A stretch of DNA of 64,000 nucleotides from Hordeum vulgare subsp. vulgare (Eukaryota > Streptophyta > Magnoliopsida > Poales > Poaceae), in contig NC_058521.1 of NCBI RefSeq assembly GCF_904849725.1, positions 563,600,176-563,664,175 on the forward strand, given 5' to 3'. Both the position numbers and the translations under genes were made by a program. Below are positions 43,476 to 56,260 of this stretch, one piece after another. Position 1 is the stretch's first letter, and every line of letters starts with the position of its first letter. The notes under the pieces were generated by a model that was not told where the DNA came from, did no database searches, and was given only the letters and a program-made list of their open reading frames with translations.

Positions 43476-46400
43476 CTAGGCGTTAAATAGCTCTGGAAAT
43501 TCTGATCGGAGATAGTCTTCACGTTCCCATGTTGCTTCTGCTTCGGTATGGTTGCTCCACTGAACCTTGAAATACTTGATTGTGCGGCTTCTGGTGCAAC
43601 GTTGTGCTTCATCCAAAACGCGAATCGGCTTCTCGCAGTAGGTAAGGTCTGGTTGAAGGTCAACAGCTTGGTGGTGAATGTCCTTGCAATGATCGGAACG
43701 GTTCGGCACTTGTAAGCACTTCCGGAGTTGTGACACGTGGAACACGTTGTGCACACCCGAAAGTTCTGGGGGTAGCTCTAACTGATAAGCCACTTCCCCG
43801 CGCCTTGTCGTGATCTTGAAGGGTCCAATAAACCTTGGGGCTAGCTTCCCCTTGACGTGGAAACGCTTGGTTCCCTTGAGAGGCGTAACACGCAGGTACA
43901 CCCGATCTCCAGGTGTGAACTCCACATTCTTGCGGTGAGAGTCCGCATAGCTCTTCTGTCGCGACTTAGCTGCCTTCAGGTTTTCTTGGACGAGCTGCAC
44001 CTTTCTTTCTGCTTCCTGCAACGCTTCTGGCCCAAAAACTAGTCCTTCTCCGGTTTCGGACCAATTGAGAGGGGTGCGGCACTTCCGTCCATATAGCACT
44101 TCGAATGGGGCCATTTGGAGACTGGACTGGTAGCTGTTGTTGTAAGAGAACTCAGCAAACGGCAGACAGTCTTCCCACTTGGCACCATGGGCCAGGACAC
44201 ATGCGCGGAGCATGTCCTCGAGTATCTTGTTCACCCTCTCGGTCTGTCCGCCCGTCTGCGGGTGGAAAGCCGTGCTAAAAGAGAGTTTGGTTCCGAGAGC
44301 TTCTTGAAACTTCTTCCAGAATCTTGAGGTGAATTGCGTGCCGCGGTCGGACACAATCTCCTTAGGAACTCCATGAAGGCTAACGATGCGCTCAATGTAG
44401 AGGCTAGCCAACTTGTCGCCCCCATAGGTGGTGTTGACCGGAATGAAATGAGACACCTTAGTTAAGTGGTCGACGATGACCCATATGGAGTCGTGACCCC
44501 TGCTTGACCGTGGTAGTCCGGTAATGAAGTCCATGCCGACCTTGTCCCATTTCCATTCTGTCACTTGAAGAGGTTGTAGCAGTCCAGCAGGTCGTTGATG
44601 CTCAGCCTTGACCCGTTGGCATACATCACACTTAGCGACGTAGGAGCCTATTTCTCTTCTCATGCCATGCCACCAGAATCGTTCTCGGAGATCTTGATAC
44701 ATCTTGGTACCACCGGGATGGATGGAGTATGGTGTGTCGTGGGACTCTTGCAGGATCAAGTCCTTGAGTTCGGCCTTGTTGGGCACGCATAAGCGTTTCC
44801 CATACCACACCACTCCTTTATCATTGATCGAGAACCCTGGGGCCTTGCCTTCCCGAATCTCCCTCTTGAGGCCTTCAAAACTCCTGTGTCCTTTCTGGGC
44901 TTCCTTGATATCATCGACCAGAGTTGGTTTGACTTCGAGGTTGGCCAGGTATCCTGGTCCGACCAACTCCAATCCGAAGCTTTCCATCTCTTCATACAAG
45001 GCGGGCAACCGTTCCTTGAGTATGACATTCAAGGTGTCGGTCTTCCGGCTTAAAGCACCAGCTACCACGTTAGCCTTACCGGGGTGGTACTGAATGCTGA
45101 GGTCATAATCCTTGATTAACTCAAGCCATCTTCGTTGCCTCATATTCAGCTCCCTTTGGGTGAAAATATATTTCAGACTCTTGTGGTCCGTGTATATTTC
45201 ACATCGCTTCCCCAGAAGGTAATGTCGCCATGTCTTCAGGGCATGCACTACGGCTGCTAACTCGAGATCATGGGTTGCATAGTTCTCCTCATGCGGACGC
45301 AGTTGCCATGACAAGTACGCCACGACTCTGCCATCTTGCATTAGGACTCCATCGAGTCCAGTTCCGGAGGCATCACAGTAAATCACAAACTCCTTGTTGA
45401 TGTCCGGGGTAGCTAGCACCGGGGCAGTAGTCAGTCTTTTCTTCAACTCTTGGAAGCTTGCTTCGCATGCCGGTGTCCACTCGAACTTCCGACCTTTCTT
45501 CAAAAGCTGAGTCATAGGTCGAGCGATGCTGGAGGATCCCTCTACGAACTTGCGGTAGTATCCCGCGAGTCCGAGGAAACTCCTGACATCCCTCACGTCC
45601 CTTGCTGATTCCCAGTTGGCCACTGTGGAAATCTTGGATGGATCTACTGCCAATCCACTTGCCGTCATGATATGACCCAAAAATCCAACTTCATTCAGCC
45701 AGAATTGACACTTGCTGAACTTGGCATATAGTTGGTGCTCTCGAAGCTTTCCCAGAACTATCCTCAAGTGTTGCTCATGTTCTTCTTCGGATTTGGAGAA
45801 GATTAGAATGTCATCGATGAATACGACGACAAACTTATCTAAATACTCCATGAAAACCTTATTCATGAGGTACATGAAGTAAGCTGGGGCATTTGTCAAT
45901 CAGAAGGGCATGACTGTGCACTCATAGAGACCGTATCGGGTCACGAATGCAGTCTTGGGTATGTCCTCGGGTCGAATCTTCAACTGGTAATATCCGGATC
46001 GAAGATCGATCTTGGAAAATACCTTAGCTCCATTTAACTGGTCGAACAGGTCTTCTATCTTGGGGAGTGGGTACTTGTTCTTGATTGTGACTTTGTTGAG
46101 AGAATGGTAATCGACGCAGAGTCGAATAGTACCATCCTTCTTTGATACAAACAGAAGAGGTGATCCCCAAGGTGACGCACTCGGACGGATGAATCCTTTC
46201 CTGAGTTGCTCCTCCAGCTGCTTCTTCGGCTCTGCTAGCTTCTCGGATCCCATCCTGTAAGGCTTCTTATAAATAGGCCTTGACCCAGGCATGAGCTCGA
46301 TGATGAACTCGATGTCTTGGTCAGGAGGCATTCCGGGTAGCTCGTCAGGAAAGACGTCCGGGTACTCACAAACTACTGGCACTTGGCCGCGCTCTACCTC

Positions 46401-47986
46401 GGATAGGCTGTTGATTCGAGGTACTTGAGCTGATACCGGCTCAGAGACATACTTGACCTTGACCCCTTGGTCACTTGTCATGGTAATGGCCCTGTTGGCA
46501 CAGTCCAAGAGACTCTGGTGCTTGGCCAGCCAATCCATGCCGAGGATTACTTCTAAGCCTTGCGACTTAAGCACAATGAGGTCTGCCAACAAGCTCGTCC
46601 CATTGATAACTATCTCGACCTTTCTACACCCTAGATTTGACCTCAACACTGCTCCCGGGGTTTGAATTGCCATCAGCCCGTGAAGTAGAGTGGGTTTTAA
46701 ACCACACTTCTCCGCAAACCTTTGAGTAACAAAAGAGTGCGAAGCACCACAATCAAACAACACTGTAGCTGGGGTGGAGTTGACGAGGACGTACCCAGAA
46801 TGCAGTCCGGGTCTTCCTGCGCCTCTTCGGCGGTGATGTGATTGATCCGCCCCTTGCTGTTGAACTGCTGATTGCGGGGAACTTGGTTTCTTCCTGGTGC
46901 TCCTTCACCTGGGTTGGGTGCATCGGGCTTCTTGTTGGGACACTGCCTGGAATAGTGCCCGGTTTGACCACACCCAAAACAGGTGACCTGACCCGAAGGG
47001 TTGGTCTTGACTCCACTGTTGTTCGGCGGGTTGGAAACTGGCTTGGTGTTGACTTGAGGCTGATAATTCCGACGAAACACCGGGGTCTTGTACTGCTACT
47101 GCTGATAGTTGGGCCTCGCAGGTGCTGACTGCCATGGTCTTGGTCTTGCATTAGTGGGTCCTCCACTGCCTATCATCTTGCGCTTGCGGGTGTCGTCCAT
47201 TGCACGACGCTTGTCTTCTAGCATAAGTGCCTTGTTAACCAGGTCGCTGAAGGTTCTGCAGTCGCAAACTACCAACTGGTATTGCAGGGACTGCTGCAAT
47301 CCTTCCATGAAGCGTTCCACCCTAGCGGCCTCAGTGTTAACATCCTCAGGGGCATTCCTCGACAAGAGGTTGAACTTGTGCAGATATTCCTTAACTGTCC
47401 CACTGCCTTGCCTCAAGGCTCGGAATTCCCGCTTCTTGATGGTCATCATTCCGGGTGGAATATGAGCTGCGCGGAATCCTTCCTTGAACATTGCCCAAGT
47501 GATGACTTTTCCATCTCGCATGATCTGGAAACCATCCCACCAAGCCCTGGCGGTGCTTCCGAGACAGTGAGAAGCATAACGGACCTTCTCACGTTCGTTG
47601 GTGCACTTGACCAGCGCAAGGAGGTCTTCAATAGTGCGAATCCAGTCATCGGCATCCAACGGTTCAGTCGTCTCCAATAATATGGGAGGCGTAGTCCGCA
47701 TAAACTCTGAGAGAGTAGAGCGGCCATTGCCATTCCCGTTCTGCGGCAGGTTGTTCACTAGGACTTGAGCCAGCTGCTGAATGGCGACATTGTTGGCTTG
47801 ACGTTCCTCACGAAGAGCATGAAGGAACTGAGCCATAGTCAAGTTCTCGGGAGGAGGTGGCGGAGGAACATTGCCATGCTGCTCGTGGTGATCTCCAGCG
47901 TGAGCTTCCCCTTCGGTTCCCTGCGGCTGACCTAAGGAGGCGGTGCCGGGGTTGCCGAAGGTGCTGTTGCGAGTTGCATTCACCAT
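43476..47986 (-). pseudogene. gag-pol polyprotein of chromovirus D, three lesions
   Basis: Gag starts at 47986 (MVNATRNSTFGN) and carries the CCHC knuckle CFGCGQTGHYSRQCPNKK (about 46983-46930). Then come protease ([11 protein letters not shown]), reverse transcriptase ([19 protein letters not shown] and FIDDILIFS), RNase H ([23 protein letters not shown]), integrase (HHCC block [11 protein letters not shown]...CDVCQRVK; catalytic [16 protein letters not shown] and TERVNK) and a C-terminal chromodomain ([19 protein letters not shown]). Lesions: TAG for a Gln codon at 47096-47098; a one-base deletion near 46790 between gag and protease; and TGA in place of Gly at 45900-45902, next to LTNAPAYF in reverse transcriptase. 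Otherwise the frames are long and clean. Chromodomains of this kind guide chromovirus integration to heterochromatin. Confidence 0.92.
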
Positions 47987-48255
47987 CCTGTCATGGAAAC
48001 AGACAGATCAAAAATCCGCCTTGCTTGAAACCACAAGGGTTCGCTCTAGTAAGAGGGGGTCCAAATGTGCTAGTGCGAGTTTTTAAAATCAACGTCTTTA
48101 AAACGGAATTTGCATTCATTGAAAACAAGTAACGTAGTCGCGTACAGGCTGCCTAAGGCGGAATGTGGCTTACGTCATACACACTCATAATTTAAAGGAT
48201 CGGATACATGGATACCCTATGCTCAGGGGTACTCCTAGTTGCCTATGCTGAAATC

Positions 48256-49008
48256 CTACGCGGCGGACTGCTCGATCTCAAAAGTGGGTTCGGCAGGATC
48301 TTCGTCTTCGTCGGTGTCTTCTTCCTTCAATGGAGTGGAAGAAAGAATCTGCACATCACAGCGTCTCTTAGGTGAGGCGGCAAAGAGCTCAATATATTCT
48401 TCTGTTGTCAGGCGGCGACTCTAAAGAGGAACGGCCCGGATTGGTAGCACACCACCCCTGGTAGCAATACCGACCCTTCCTTCACAAGCGCCTTCTTTCT
48501 TCATCTTGCGATTCTTCATCTTCTCAGTGTGAAGTAGGCTCTTAACTTGGTGTATTTCTTGGTGAAGCTTTGTTGATTCTTTAACAAGAAGGTTCATCAG
48601 GGTGTCGGATGAGAGACTGAAGTAGGTTGAAACCTTAATGGCATTCCATCCTCAGACGATGGAGTGAGCGTCCAGCTCCCGTCCACTCCTTCCTTAAGAA
48701 AAGGTAGGTGGCGAGTAGCATGTTCATTAGCCATCTCGGGGAGGATATCGCGGAGACGTACGAGCGCCTCGTGCGGCTGTCTCCATTGCCAGCATCAGTT
48801 CTCCCATTTGTGGTCCTTCAAAGAACCAACTAGCCGGGGAGTCATTAGCCTTCACTATCACATCCACGTGATATTCTTTGGTGTCGGCGCTGACCCAGTG
48901 CTCGTGGTAGAGGAAGATGGGCGTGCGGCGTATGTGGCACTTCTCGAGACTATCCACCAGAAGTAGGGGGAAGTCGGTTTCCAGAAGCGTCTCAGGTACG
49001 GCGGCCAT
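48256..49008 (-). pseudogene. Extra leader ORF of element D, upstream of gag
   Basis: Between primer site and gag lies a coding-like frame of about 250 codons. It begins at ATG 49008 (MAAVPETLLETDFPLLLVDS) and ends at 48256. The first 75 or so residues include RRTPIFLYHEHWVSADTKEY and VIVKANDSPASWFFEGPQMG. The reading then moves to a second frame around 48760 (MANEHATRHLPFLKEG) and returns near 48610 to LMNLLVKESTKLHQEIHQVK, a Lys/Gln-rich helix. It crosses a TAG (48421-48423) and ends with an acidic tail (LKEEDTDEDEDPAEPTFEIE). Two compensating indels plus one stop suggest a formerly intact gene. No domain is recognised; it is separate from gag-pol and has the same strand. Confidence 0.55.
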
Positions 49009-49124
49009 CTACAAGATATAGGAGAGAGAGAAAATCAGAAGGTTTTAGGTGCGAGTGTAAGGTTGGTGTGCTAATCACTTCCGGCTAACGTCCATGCTAC
49101 CTAAGGCTTCCTATAGTCAGGATG

Positions 49125-49136
49125 GCTCTGAAACCA
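49125..49136 (-). other. Primer binding site of element D (initiator tRNA-Met)
   Basis: The minus strand reads TGGTTTCAGAGC, one mismatch from the initiator-Met complement TGGTATCAGAGC, four bases after the end of the 5' LTR. This differs from the tRNA-Asp sites of A, B and E and fits a chromovirus. Confidence 0.8.
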
Positions 49137-49140
49137 GTTT

Positions 49141-52100
49141 TGTGGGGACCCCAACTGGTGAGTCGAGATCGCCGTGCCCAGTGATCCCAAGGATCAATGC
49201 TCACTGAACACAGATACTGAATAATAGAGTCTTACATCCAAATACCGGATATTACATCACATGACCGAAGGGTCAGGTTCACAAACAGGGCCTAAGGCCA
49301 AATAAAGCGGGTACAACGGGTAGCGGAAACTCATAAGGGCTAAGCGGGTGCCCATGCCATCAAGCCTACACCAACAGGCATTCTGACTTGGAAGCGTCCT
49401 AGATCGCAGGTCCGTCTCCGAAGACGTACTCGTCGCCAAAGTCCGGTCCTTCCTTGGCTGGTCAATAATATAACCAGTGGCAAGCCAATGAGTACTTTTG
49501 AATGTACTCGCAAACAGCCCATGATATGAGCAATAAAAATGATGGACAACAATATCATGCATTTCTTGTATAACTCATCTGGGTGGAATGATCATGAATA
49601 TGCATCAACTAAAGGATTACTCTTGAAGAACAGGTTACAGATATCAACATATCTGCTAAGGGTTGAACCATCCGGGTTCACCCTATATGCCAGGTCATCG
49701 GACTTGTCATAACCTCAATGTATCAGCTGAGGGCTAAACTATCCGGGTTTACCCTATATGCCAAGTCACCGAACTTGGTCATATCATCATCTTTATAACA
49801 ACACCTTTTTAACACCACACACACACACACTTGGTTTATGCGGAAATATCAGGACGTAGTTTAAGCAGGATTACCCAACTATCCTTGACCGTGGACACGG
49901 CTATTCAAATAGTTTACACTCTGCACAGGTAGTACGCTGGACCCACGAGAAACGGGAAACTTCCGTGTCATCCACGACTCGCGGTATATCACATATACCT
50001 GAGGTAAGTACCCGATCATCATCTTTCCCCTGACGATACTAGACAAAGAGGTCCACTCGATTGGTACCCAGCCCACATGTTGTACGTCTTACGAGCACCG
50101 ACTCTGGACAGTATCAACCATGCGGGGACCAACGGTGTGACTAGAACTCATAATAATGGCATAGTCGTCCTACCTGGCACTACCCCATCATGAGAGTGAC
50201 GACAATCACTCCCGCCACTAGTAATGTGGCTCTTTGCTAGCACCGACCAGAGTAATCAACAAAGCCCCGTCCCATAAAGGGGTATCGTGGTCGTACTGGT
50301 AAGGTTGGGATGGTCGACACATCATAAATCTAATCCCCTTTCCGAAACCATACTCACACAAAAACACCGGTGCATCACTTCACCAAAAGTGATCACCAAC
50401 TCTTCATCACCCTCGGGCATTAGTGGCACCCGATGGGGTTTTCATAAACTCTTTGATTTAACTCATCATCATGGTCATGATAATATGCTCTATCTTTACT
50501 TGTCAACATGGTATTAGCGTGACCCTCAAGGGGTAGGGTCAAGCTCAATGCAATGATCTTACTCTACTAATCAACATGACAGTAGCATGATCCTCATAGA
50601 TGGTAGGGTCAAGCTCATCATGTTTGTGCTCTGAGGAGCCATATGCATAACATCACTATCATGCAAGTGCTTCGAAGAAGCCTTCGGTACCATCACACCA
50701 ATGATGAACCGGCAATGTGCTCACATGCAACGGAAAAGTACTTGCTATTCTAGCATGCATCAATGTATGTGCTCAAGTCATGGTCAAAGGGCTGCTTGCC
50801 TTGGTCAGCTAAGTATCCTGGGTCTTCGAGGTCTTCCGCTCCGAATCCTTCGTCACTCGGTAATTCTATCGTCGATAATAGAATAAATAAGAAATAGCTC
50901 ACACAAAAACAGATCACAAACCACTTTTAAAAATGTTGCAAGTCTTGGTAAAAATGAGGTTGTTACTTTGAAAATATCTACTATTTGTTTTTACTAGCAA
51001 AGCATTTTTAATAATTACAAAACAGAAGAAAATTATTGTTTTTAATGCCTTTATATTGTTATAAAACAGATTCTGTTTTTGAAAAATATCAACAATGGCA
51101 GAATCAAATACTACTCATTTTTAGAAAAATATCAGTGGAAGAATCATATTTTTCCACTGGATAGTTATTTTTACAAAAATTATTTAGTCTCAGGTTTTTA
51201 AATAAAAGAAAAGGCCGAAGCCTGGCCTGGGAAGCAGGCCGGCCCAGCCAACCAGCAGGCTGCTAGGCGCGCGCGCGCCAGGTTTGAACCTGACATGCGG
51301 GCCCTTGGAGTGAGCGGCAGTGGCTGCGTGCAGGGCAGTTCCACGACGCCGACAGGTGGAGCCCACCTGTCGGGTTCTTCCCCTACCTCCAGCCAGAGAG
51401 GAGGAGACGAACGTCGGCGAGGCTACCGTCGTCCATGGGCCTAGCTAAGGGCAGGAATGGATTCAGCATGCCTCCTCCTACCTGTAGGTGGACGGAACAG
51501 CGCCAGAGAGGCTCGGAGTCGCCAGCGACGAGGTGGCCGTGGCGGAGGAGTTTCGGGAGGTGGTTGAACTGGTAGCTAGGGGCACGGAAAAGCTCGGGGT
51601 TGTTGGGGGAAAGGTTCCTGGTGTCGAGGGGAGTGTTCTGGTGGGTCGAGGGTCGCAGGAGCCGGCGTGTAACCGGAGATCGACTAGAGCTCCGAGGCGG
51701 AGGGGCCTCGGTCAATCTCAAGTACCGGGGCTCTGTGAGCTCGATTGGGTAGCTAGGGGGGAGCTAGTGGTCGTGCAAAGGATATTGGAGGGGTGCTGAG
51801 GTGCCGGGGAGGCCTATTTATAGGCTAGCGACGGTGAGCCGAACTCGATGCGCCGGTGACTCACCGTGGCGCGCGTGCGTGAACAGTGAGGGGCTAGCTG
51901 CGAAACCACGGTCTCCGGACGTGGTTTAGGACGCTCTGAAGCATCGGCCGCAGAGAGAGAGAGCGTGGGGTCGAGCTGCAGCGTCCGTGCCTGCTCGGCC
52001 GAGTCGGGTGCGCGCGGGCACGCGTCGCCCGAGCTCTAGCGCGGGCGAGGAGGGTCCCTGGTGGCTGCTTTACACTGAGAGGTTGTCGGGGGAGGTCTTG

Positions 52101-53471
52101 GACACTTCGGGGGAGGTAGGAACCGGCCGGGAGCATCGTCCCCTTCTCGGTTGTTCTTTGTAGCGCGTCCAGAGCGCAGTTCTGGCATACCACGGTATGC
52201 TGGCGCGCTCTGGGGCACTTCAGACGTGTCCCTCATGTCCTGGGTGTTGCTCGGAGTGTATCTAGCCGTTGTGTGCTAGTGAGAGCACTGGCTGGTCAAG
52301 GGGAACATGGTTTACTAGCGCTGCCAGTCCAGATCTGTGGCACAAATTGGAGTTTTTGTCACTTGTGCTTTGAACTGGGGAGGGGCCAGTAGACTGACTG
52401 TTTAGGTTGGTCTGTGGCACTAATACAACAAGTTTGAGGCTCTGACATGGGGTAAAATAGTGGCTAGGTGGGTTTTTACCTTGCTGTCAGAAGGTGTTCG
52501 ACAGTGGTTTGGGGTGCTTCCACTCTACCACTCGAACACCCACTTAACAGGTTTGGTCTTGGGGTTAAAGTAGAGGCTTCCACCAAATTTGAGCTCCATT
52601 GCACAAGTTTAGCTTTGTAAACTTGAAAATGCATGGTAGTCGCCAGATCTGTCTTCTCCAAAGGGAGTGTGACTAAACAGAGTCTAGCAAATCTCATTTT
52701 TGGTTTGGAGTCCTCATTTGAGGTGCAAAACTACCCTGCAAAGTTTCAGCCCTATTGGACAAACTTTGCTATGTAGAGTTGTTCCAACTCTATTCTGGAC
52801 AGAGAGGGTTTTAGGCTCATTTGGTGACCTTTCCCACCTTTGATCAAGGTGAGAGTTTATGTGGGCACCAAATATGGCTTGGGGAGGCTCCTGTAATTTA
52901 ATTGGATTTTATTGAGAATATTTCCTTTGGAAATATCTCAAAAGGTTAAAACAGACAGAAATGATTTCAGTGTTTTTCTCAAATAATTATAGTATAAAAT
53001 AGGGTTGAAAATGTCATGTATGGAAAATATATGTCCTTCTGAGCTTCCATGAATTTACTCAGAATTTTCTAAGGCAGAGAAGCATTTTCCTTGTGGGAAT
53101 ATCATTTCTGGCCTTAGAAACAGACATGTATTTAAAATAGAAAAATAATGTTTTAAATCTTTAAATAATGTTTTTGGCAAAACATAATAGTATTTGAGTT
53201 CAGATCACCAACTTTGGTTGAGAGGGCTACTAAGCATCATGAACTAGTAGTGTAACCCAAGCAAGGTAAAGGTGATCTGATGCCAAAGAAAAGAGTTTCT
53301 GGAAATTCATTTTTAAATAAATAAATAATTAGCCATGGGTTTGGTTCAACAAGCAAACAAACACACATTCATACAAGGCATTCATAGCATTCACAACATC
53401 ATTGGAAAAAAAATTAACAAGCCCTGATTTTTGCAACTCAAAACATTGGTGGTGAAAAACAGGGTGTGACA
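49141..53471 (-). repeat. 5' LTR of element D
   Basis: 4331 bp, partner of 39120-43432. The main length differences include a roughly 30-base segment near 52016-52046 absent from the other copy. The TATA box is at 51813-51824. On the minus strand the frame 51721-51383 (112 codons) begins about 100 bases after the TATA box but is not supported as a gene. Confidence 0.92.
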
Positions 53472-53476
53472 TCATT

Positions 53477-53921
53477 GCCGTGAAAATCGCTTAACTATCC
53501 GATGTTCTATCAATTGCCCAACAGTAATTTGTTTAGCCTCCATATGTTTCTTTCATGAGAGATGTCACTAGAGAATACTATGACCCCGAGGTCTACTCAC
53601 TTATATATTCAGAAAGCTTATAATTTCCTTAGTGTTATTATTTTTATTTTATTTTATTTTTCAAGTCACAACTAGATACAATTATCTACACACCTCATTT
53701 TCTTGCAAATAACGAGATCAAGGGGATTGACAACCCTCTTGCCCGTGTTGGGTGCAAGTTGTTTGCTCTTTTCTATGCAACCGCTGCAGACGGTTGAGGA
53801 TTGATATTCATATTGATTGGATAAACCTTGGTTTCTTAATCGAGGGAAATATGTACCCGCATTGTGGTATGATAACCCGTTCCTCTTCACGAAAAAACCC
53901 AACGCAGATCACAAGTATAAG
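53477..53921 (+). repeat. 5' LTR of element E, second part
   Basis: Continues the LTR interrupted at 39119. The junction ATCATT|GCCGTG matches ATCATTGCCTTAG in element B (8184-8196). The inner end is approximate because the usual AGTAGCA terminus has decayed to AGTATA-like sequence. Confidence 0.75.
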
Positions 53922-53931
53922 GAAGGATTTA

Positions 53932-53949
53932 TGGCACCGTTTCCGGGGA
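53932..53949 (+). other. Primer binding site of element E (tRNA-Asp)
   Basis: TGGCACCGTTTCCGGGGA has two mismatches to the tRNA-Asp complement and lies about ten bases after the LTR, as in elements A and B. Confidence 0.75.
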
Positions 53950-54136
53950 ATATCATCACCAACTATCAAGTAAATTCACAAAAATTATCATTCAATTGTT
54001 CTTATTTTTATTTGCTCTTATATCTTGCTTGCTTAAAAAATCTAAAATACAAAGTATTTATCTTTGCTTGTCACTAGTATGCATCTTCGCTCTCAAGTTT
54101 ACTTGTCCTGCTTATTACATTGCTTGCTCGGTCACC

Positions 54137-56260
54137 ATGTTTCAAGAAACTACTAAGTTGTGTGACTTCTAAAATACTAATAATAATGATTTTATTAGTA
54201 CTCCAATACCTACCTCCACTAGTGCAGATGCTTTTGATATAAATGCTCCATTGCTGAGTCTTGTCATGAAAGAACAATTTTTGGGAAGTCCCAATGAGGA
54301 TCTCGCTGCTCATATTAATACCTTTGTTGAACTTTGTGATATGCAAAAGAAAAGTATATGGATAATGATATTGTTACATTAAAATTATTTCCTTTTTCAC
54401 TAAGCGATAAATCTAAGACTTGGTTTCCATCTTTACCACGTGATAGTATTGGAACATGAGATAAGTGTAAAGATGCTTTAATTGACAAGTATTTTCCTCC
54501 TGCTAAGATCATCTCCCTTAGAAATCAAATAATGAAAATTAAACAACAAGATCATGAACATGTTTCACAAGCTTAGGAGAGGATGAAACTAATGATTATA
54601 AATTGCCCTATGCATGGTTTAAACTTGTGGATGGTTATCCAAAACTTCTATGCGGGACTAAACTTTATATCCACAAATCTTCTAGATTCTGTCACAGGTG
54701 ATACCTTCATGGAGGTGACCTTAGGAGAGGCCACCAAACTTTTGGACAACATCATGGCAAAACATTCTCAATGGCATACCGAAAGAGCTCCAACTGGTAA
54801 GAAGGTAAATTATGTCGAGGAAATCGCTACTTTGAGTGAAAAAGTGGATGCTCTTATGAATTTGGTTGCTAGTAAAAATGCGCATGTTGATCCTAATGAC
54901 ATTCCCTTGTATACCTTGATTGAGAAAAATAGTGATGCCATTTATGTGAATTTTATCTTGCAAAATAATTTCAATAACAATGCATATAGGGGAAATTTCA
55001 ATGCTGGGCCATATCCCGGTAATCCTTCTAGTGGTTACGGCAATTCTTATGGAAGTCCTTCTACCTATAATAATAAATTCTCCTATGATCTTGAAAACAC
55101 CATTAAAGAATTTATTAATTCTCAAAAAGTTTTGAATGTTATGGTAGAGGAAAAGATGCCTACGGTCGATACTTTGGCTAAGAATATGGATAAAATTGAT
55201 CTTGATGTAGAAACTCTTAAAAGTAAAGCTTTGCCACCCAAGCATGATTTTAATGAGACTAATAAATCTATCCAAATATCTATGAATGAAAGTAGGGAGA
55301 GGACCACTAAGTTAAAAGCTAAGCGGGAATTCCTAGAAAAAGCTCTCCCACTTGGTTTTTACCAAAATCATGATGGTGATCTTAAAATCATTGGCACTTC
55401 TCCTATTGCATATTTATTTACTTCTCTGAATACAAATGATAAAGGGACTGGAGATTAGTCAACTTTAGTTAGAGAGCGTCTCGTTTGCTTGGAGGGTGAT
55501 GATTCTACTGCTAAAACTGAAAAAGTGGGTTTGAAGAGGTCAAAACTTTAACTAGTGATGTGCCCACTATCTTGGATTACAAGCAATTTGATTATGAAAG
55601 TTGCTTTTTAATATAATGTATTTCCTTTTTTTCAATTAATTATTATCTCACGCAATGCTTTATGAACAAAACAAGGCTTTCACCAATCATATAATGGAAG
55701 CGATGATAAAGGCATATGATGAGAACCTTGAAATTGAAGTTTATATTCCTAAAAAAATGCATGATGAGTGGAAACCTAATATCAAAATAAAGATAAATAA
55801 ATATTAATTCAATGCTTTATGTGACCTTGGTGCTAGTGTTTCAACAATACCTAAATCTCTATGTGAAGTGCTTGGTCTCACTAATATTCAAGAGTATTCC
55901 CTAAACTTGCATCTCGCGGATTTTGCCATTAAGAAACCATTAGGTAGAATTAATGTTATTCTCATTATTTCTAAAAATAAATATGTGCCTGTATATTTCA
56001 TTGTGCTTGATATTGATTACAATCCTACTTGTCCAATAATACTTGGAAGACCTTTCTTACGAACTATAGGTGCAATTATTGATATGAAAGAGGGCAACAT
56101 AAGGTTCCAATTTCCATTAAAGAAAGGGATTGAACACTTCCCTACAAAGAGAATCAAACCATCTTATGAATCTATCATGAAGGCTACTTATGGATTAAGT
56201 GTCAAAGATGGCAACATTTGTTCATATGCATTATGCCTAGCTAGGGGCATAAAACAATAG
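54137..56260 (+). pseudogene. gag-protease of element E, multiply disabled
   Basis: Homologous to the gag-protease of element A. Gag begins at ATG 54137, followed by a stop after 11 codons (54170-54172), a frameshift near 54350, and stops near 54458 and 54574. A readable part runs from 54583 to 55458 (NCPMHGLNLWMVIQNFYAGL, FMEVTLGEATKLLDNIM). The protease retains CDLGASVSTIPKSLCE (near 55820) and ILGRPFLRTIGAIIDMKEGN (near 56040), ending at the stop 56258-56260, which overlaps the conserved GCGCTTGTTGGGAGG block. No polymerase follows. Confidence 0.8.

Larger units (their letters stand above)
39120..53471 (-). mobile_element. Element D: full-length Tekay-like chromovirus (Gypsy) with 4.3 kb LTRs
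   Basis: LTRs 39120-43432 and 49141-53471 flank a 5.7 kb internal region. Termini are TG...CA, and the perfect 5 bp duplication TCATT (39115-39119 and 53472-53476) proves a single insertion into the LTR of element E. On the minus strand the order is 5' LTR, initiator-Met-type primer site (49136-49125), extra leader ORF (49008-48256), gag-pol with C-terminal chromodomain (47986-43476), polypurine tract, 3' LTR. LTR divergence is about 9 differences in 330 bases compared by eye, or 2.7 %. At 1.3e-8 substitutions per site per year that would be roughly 1 million years. Two stop codons and a frameshift make it inactive. Confidence 0.93.

Noticed and set aside
51383..51721. 112-codon minus-strand frame downstream of the LTR TATA box in element D
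   Set aside because: The other LTR copy carries frame-disrupting differences and there is no recognisable domain; treated as a leader frame only.
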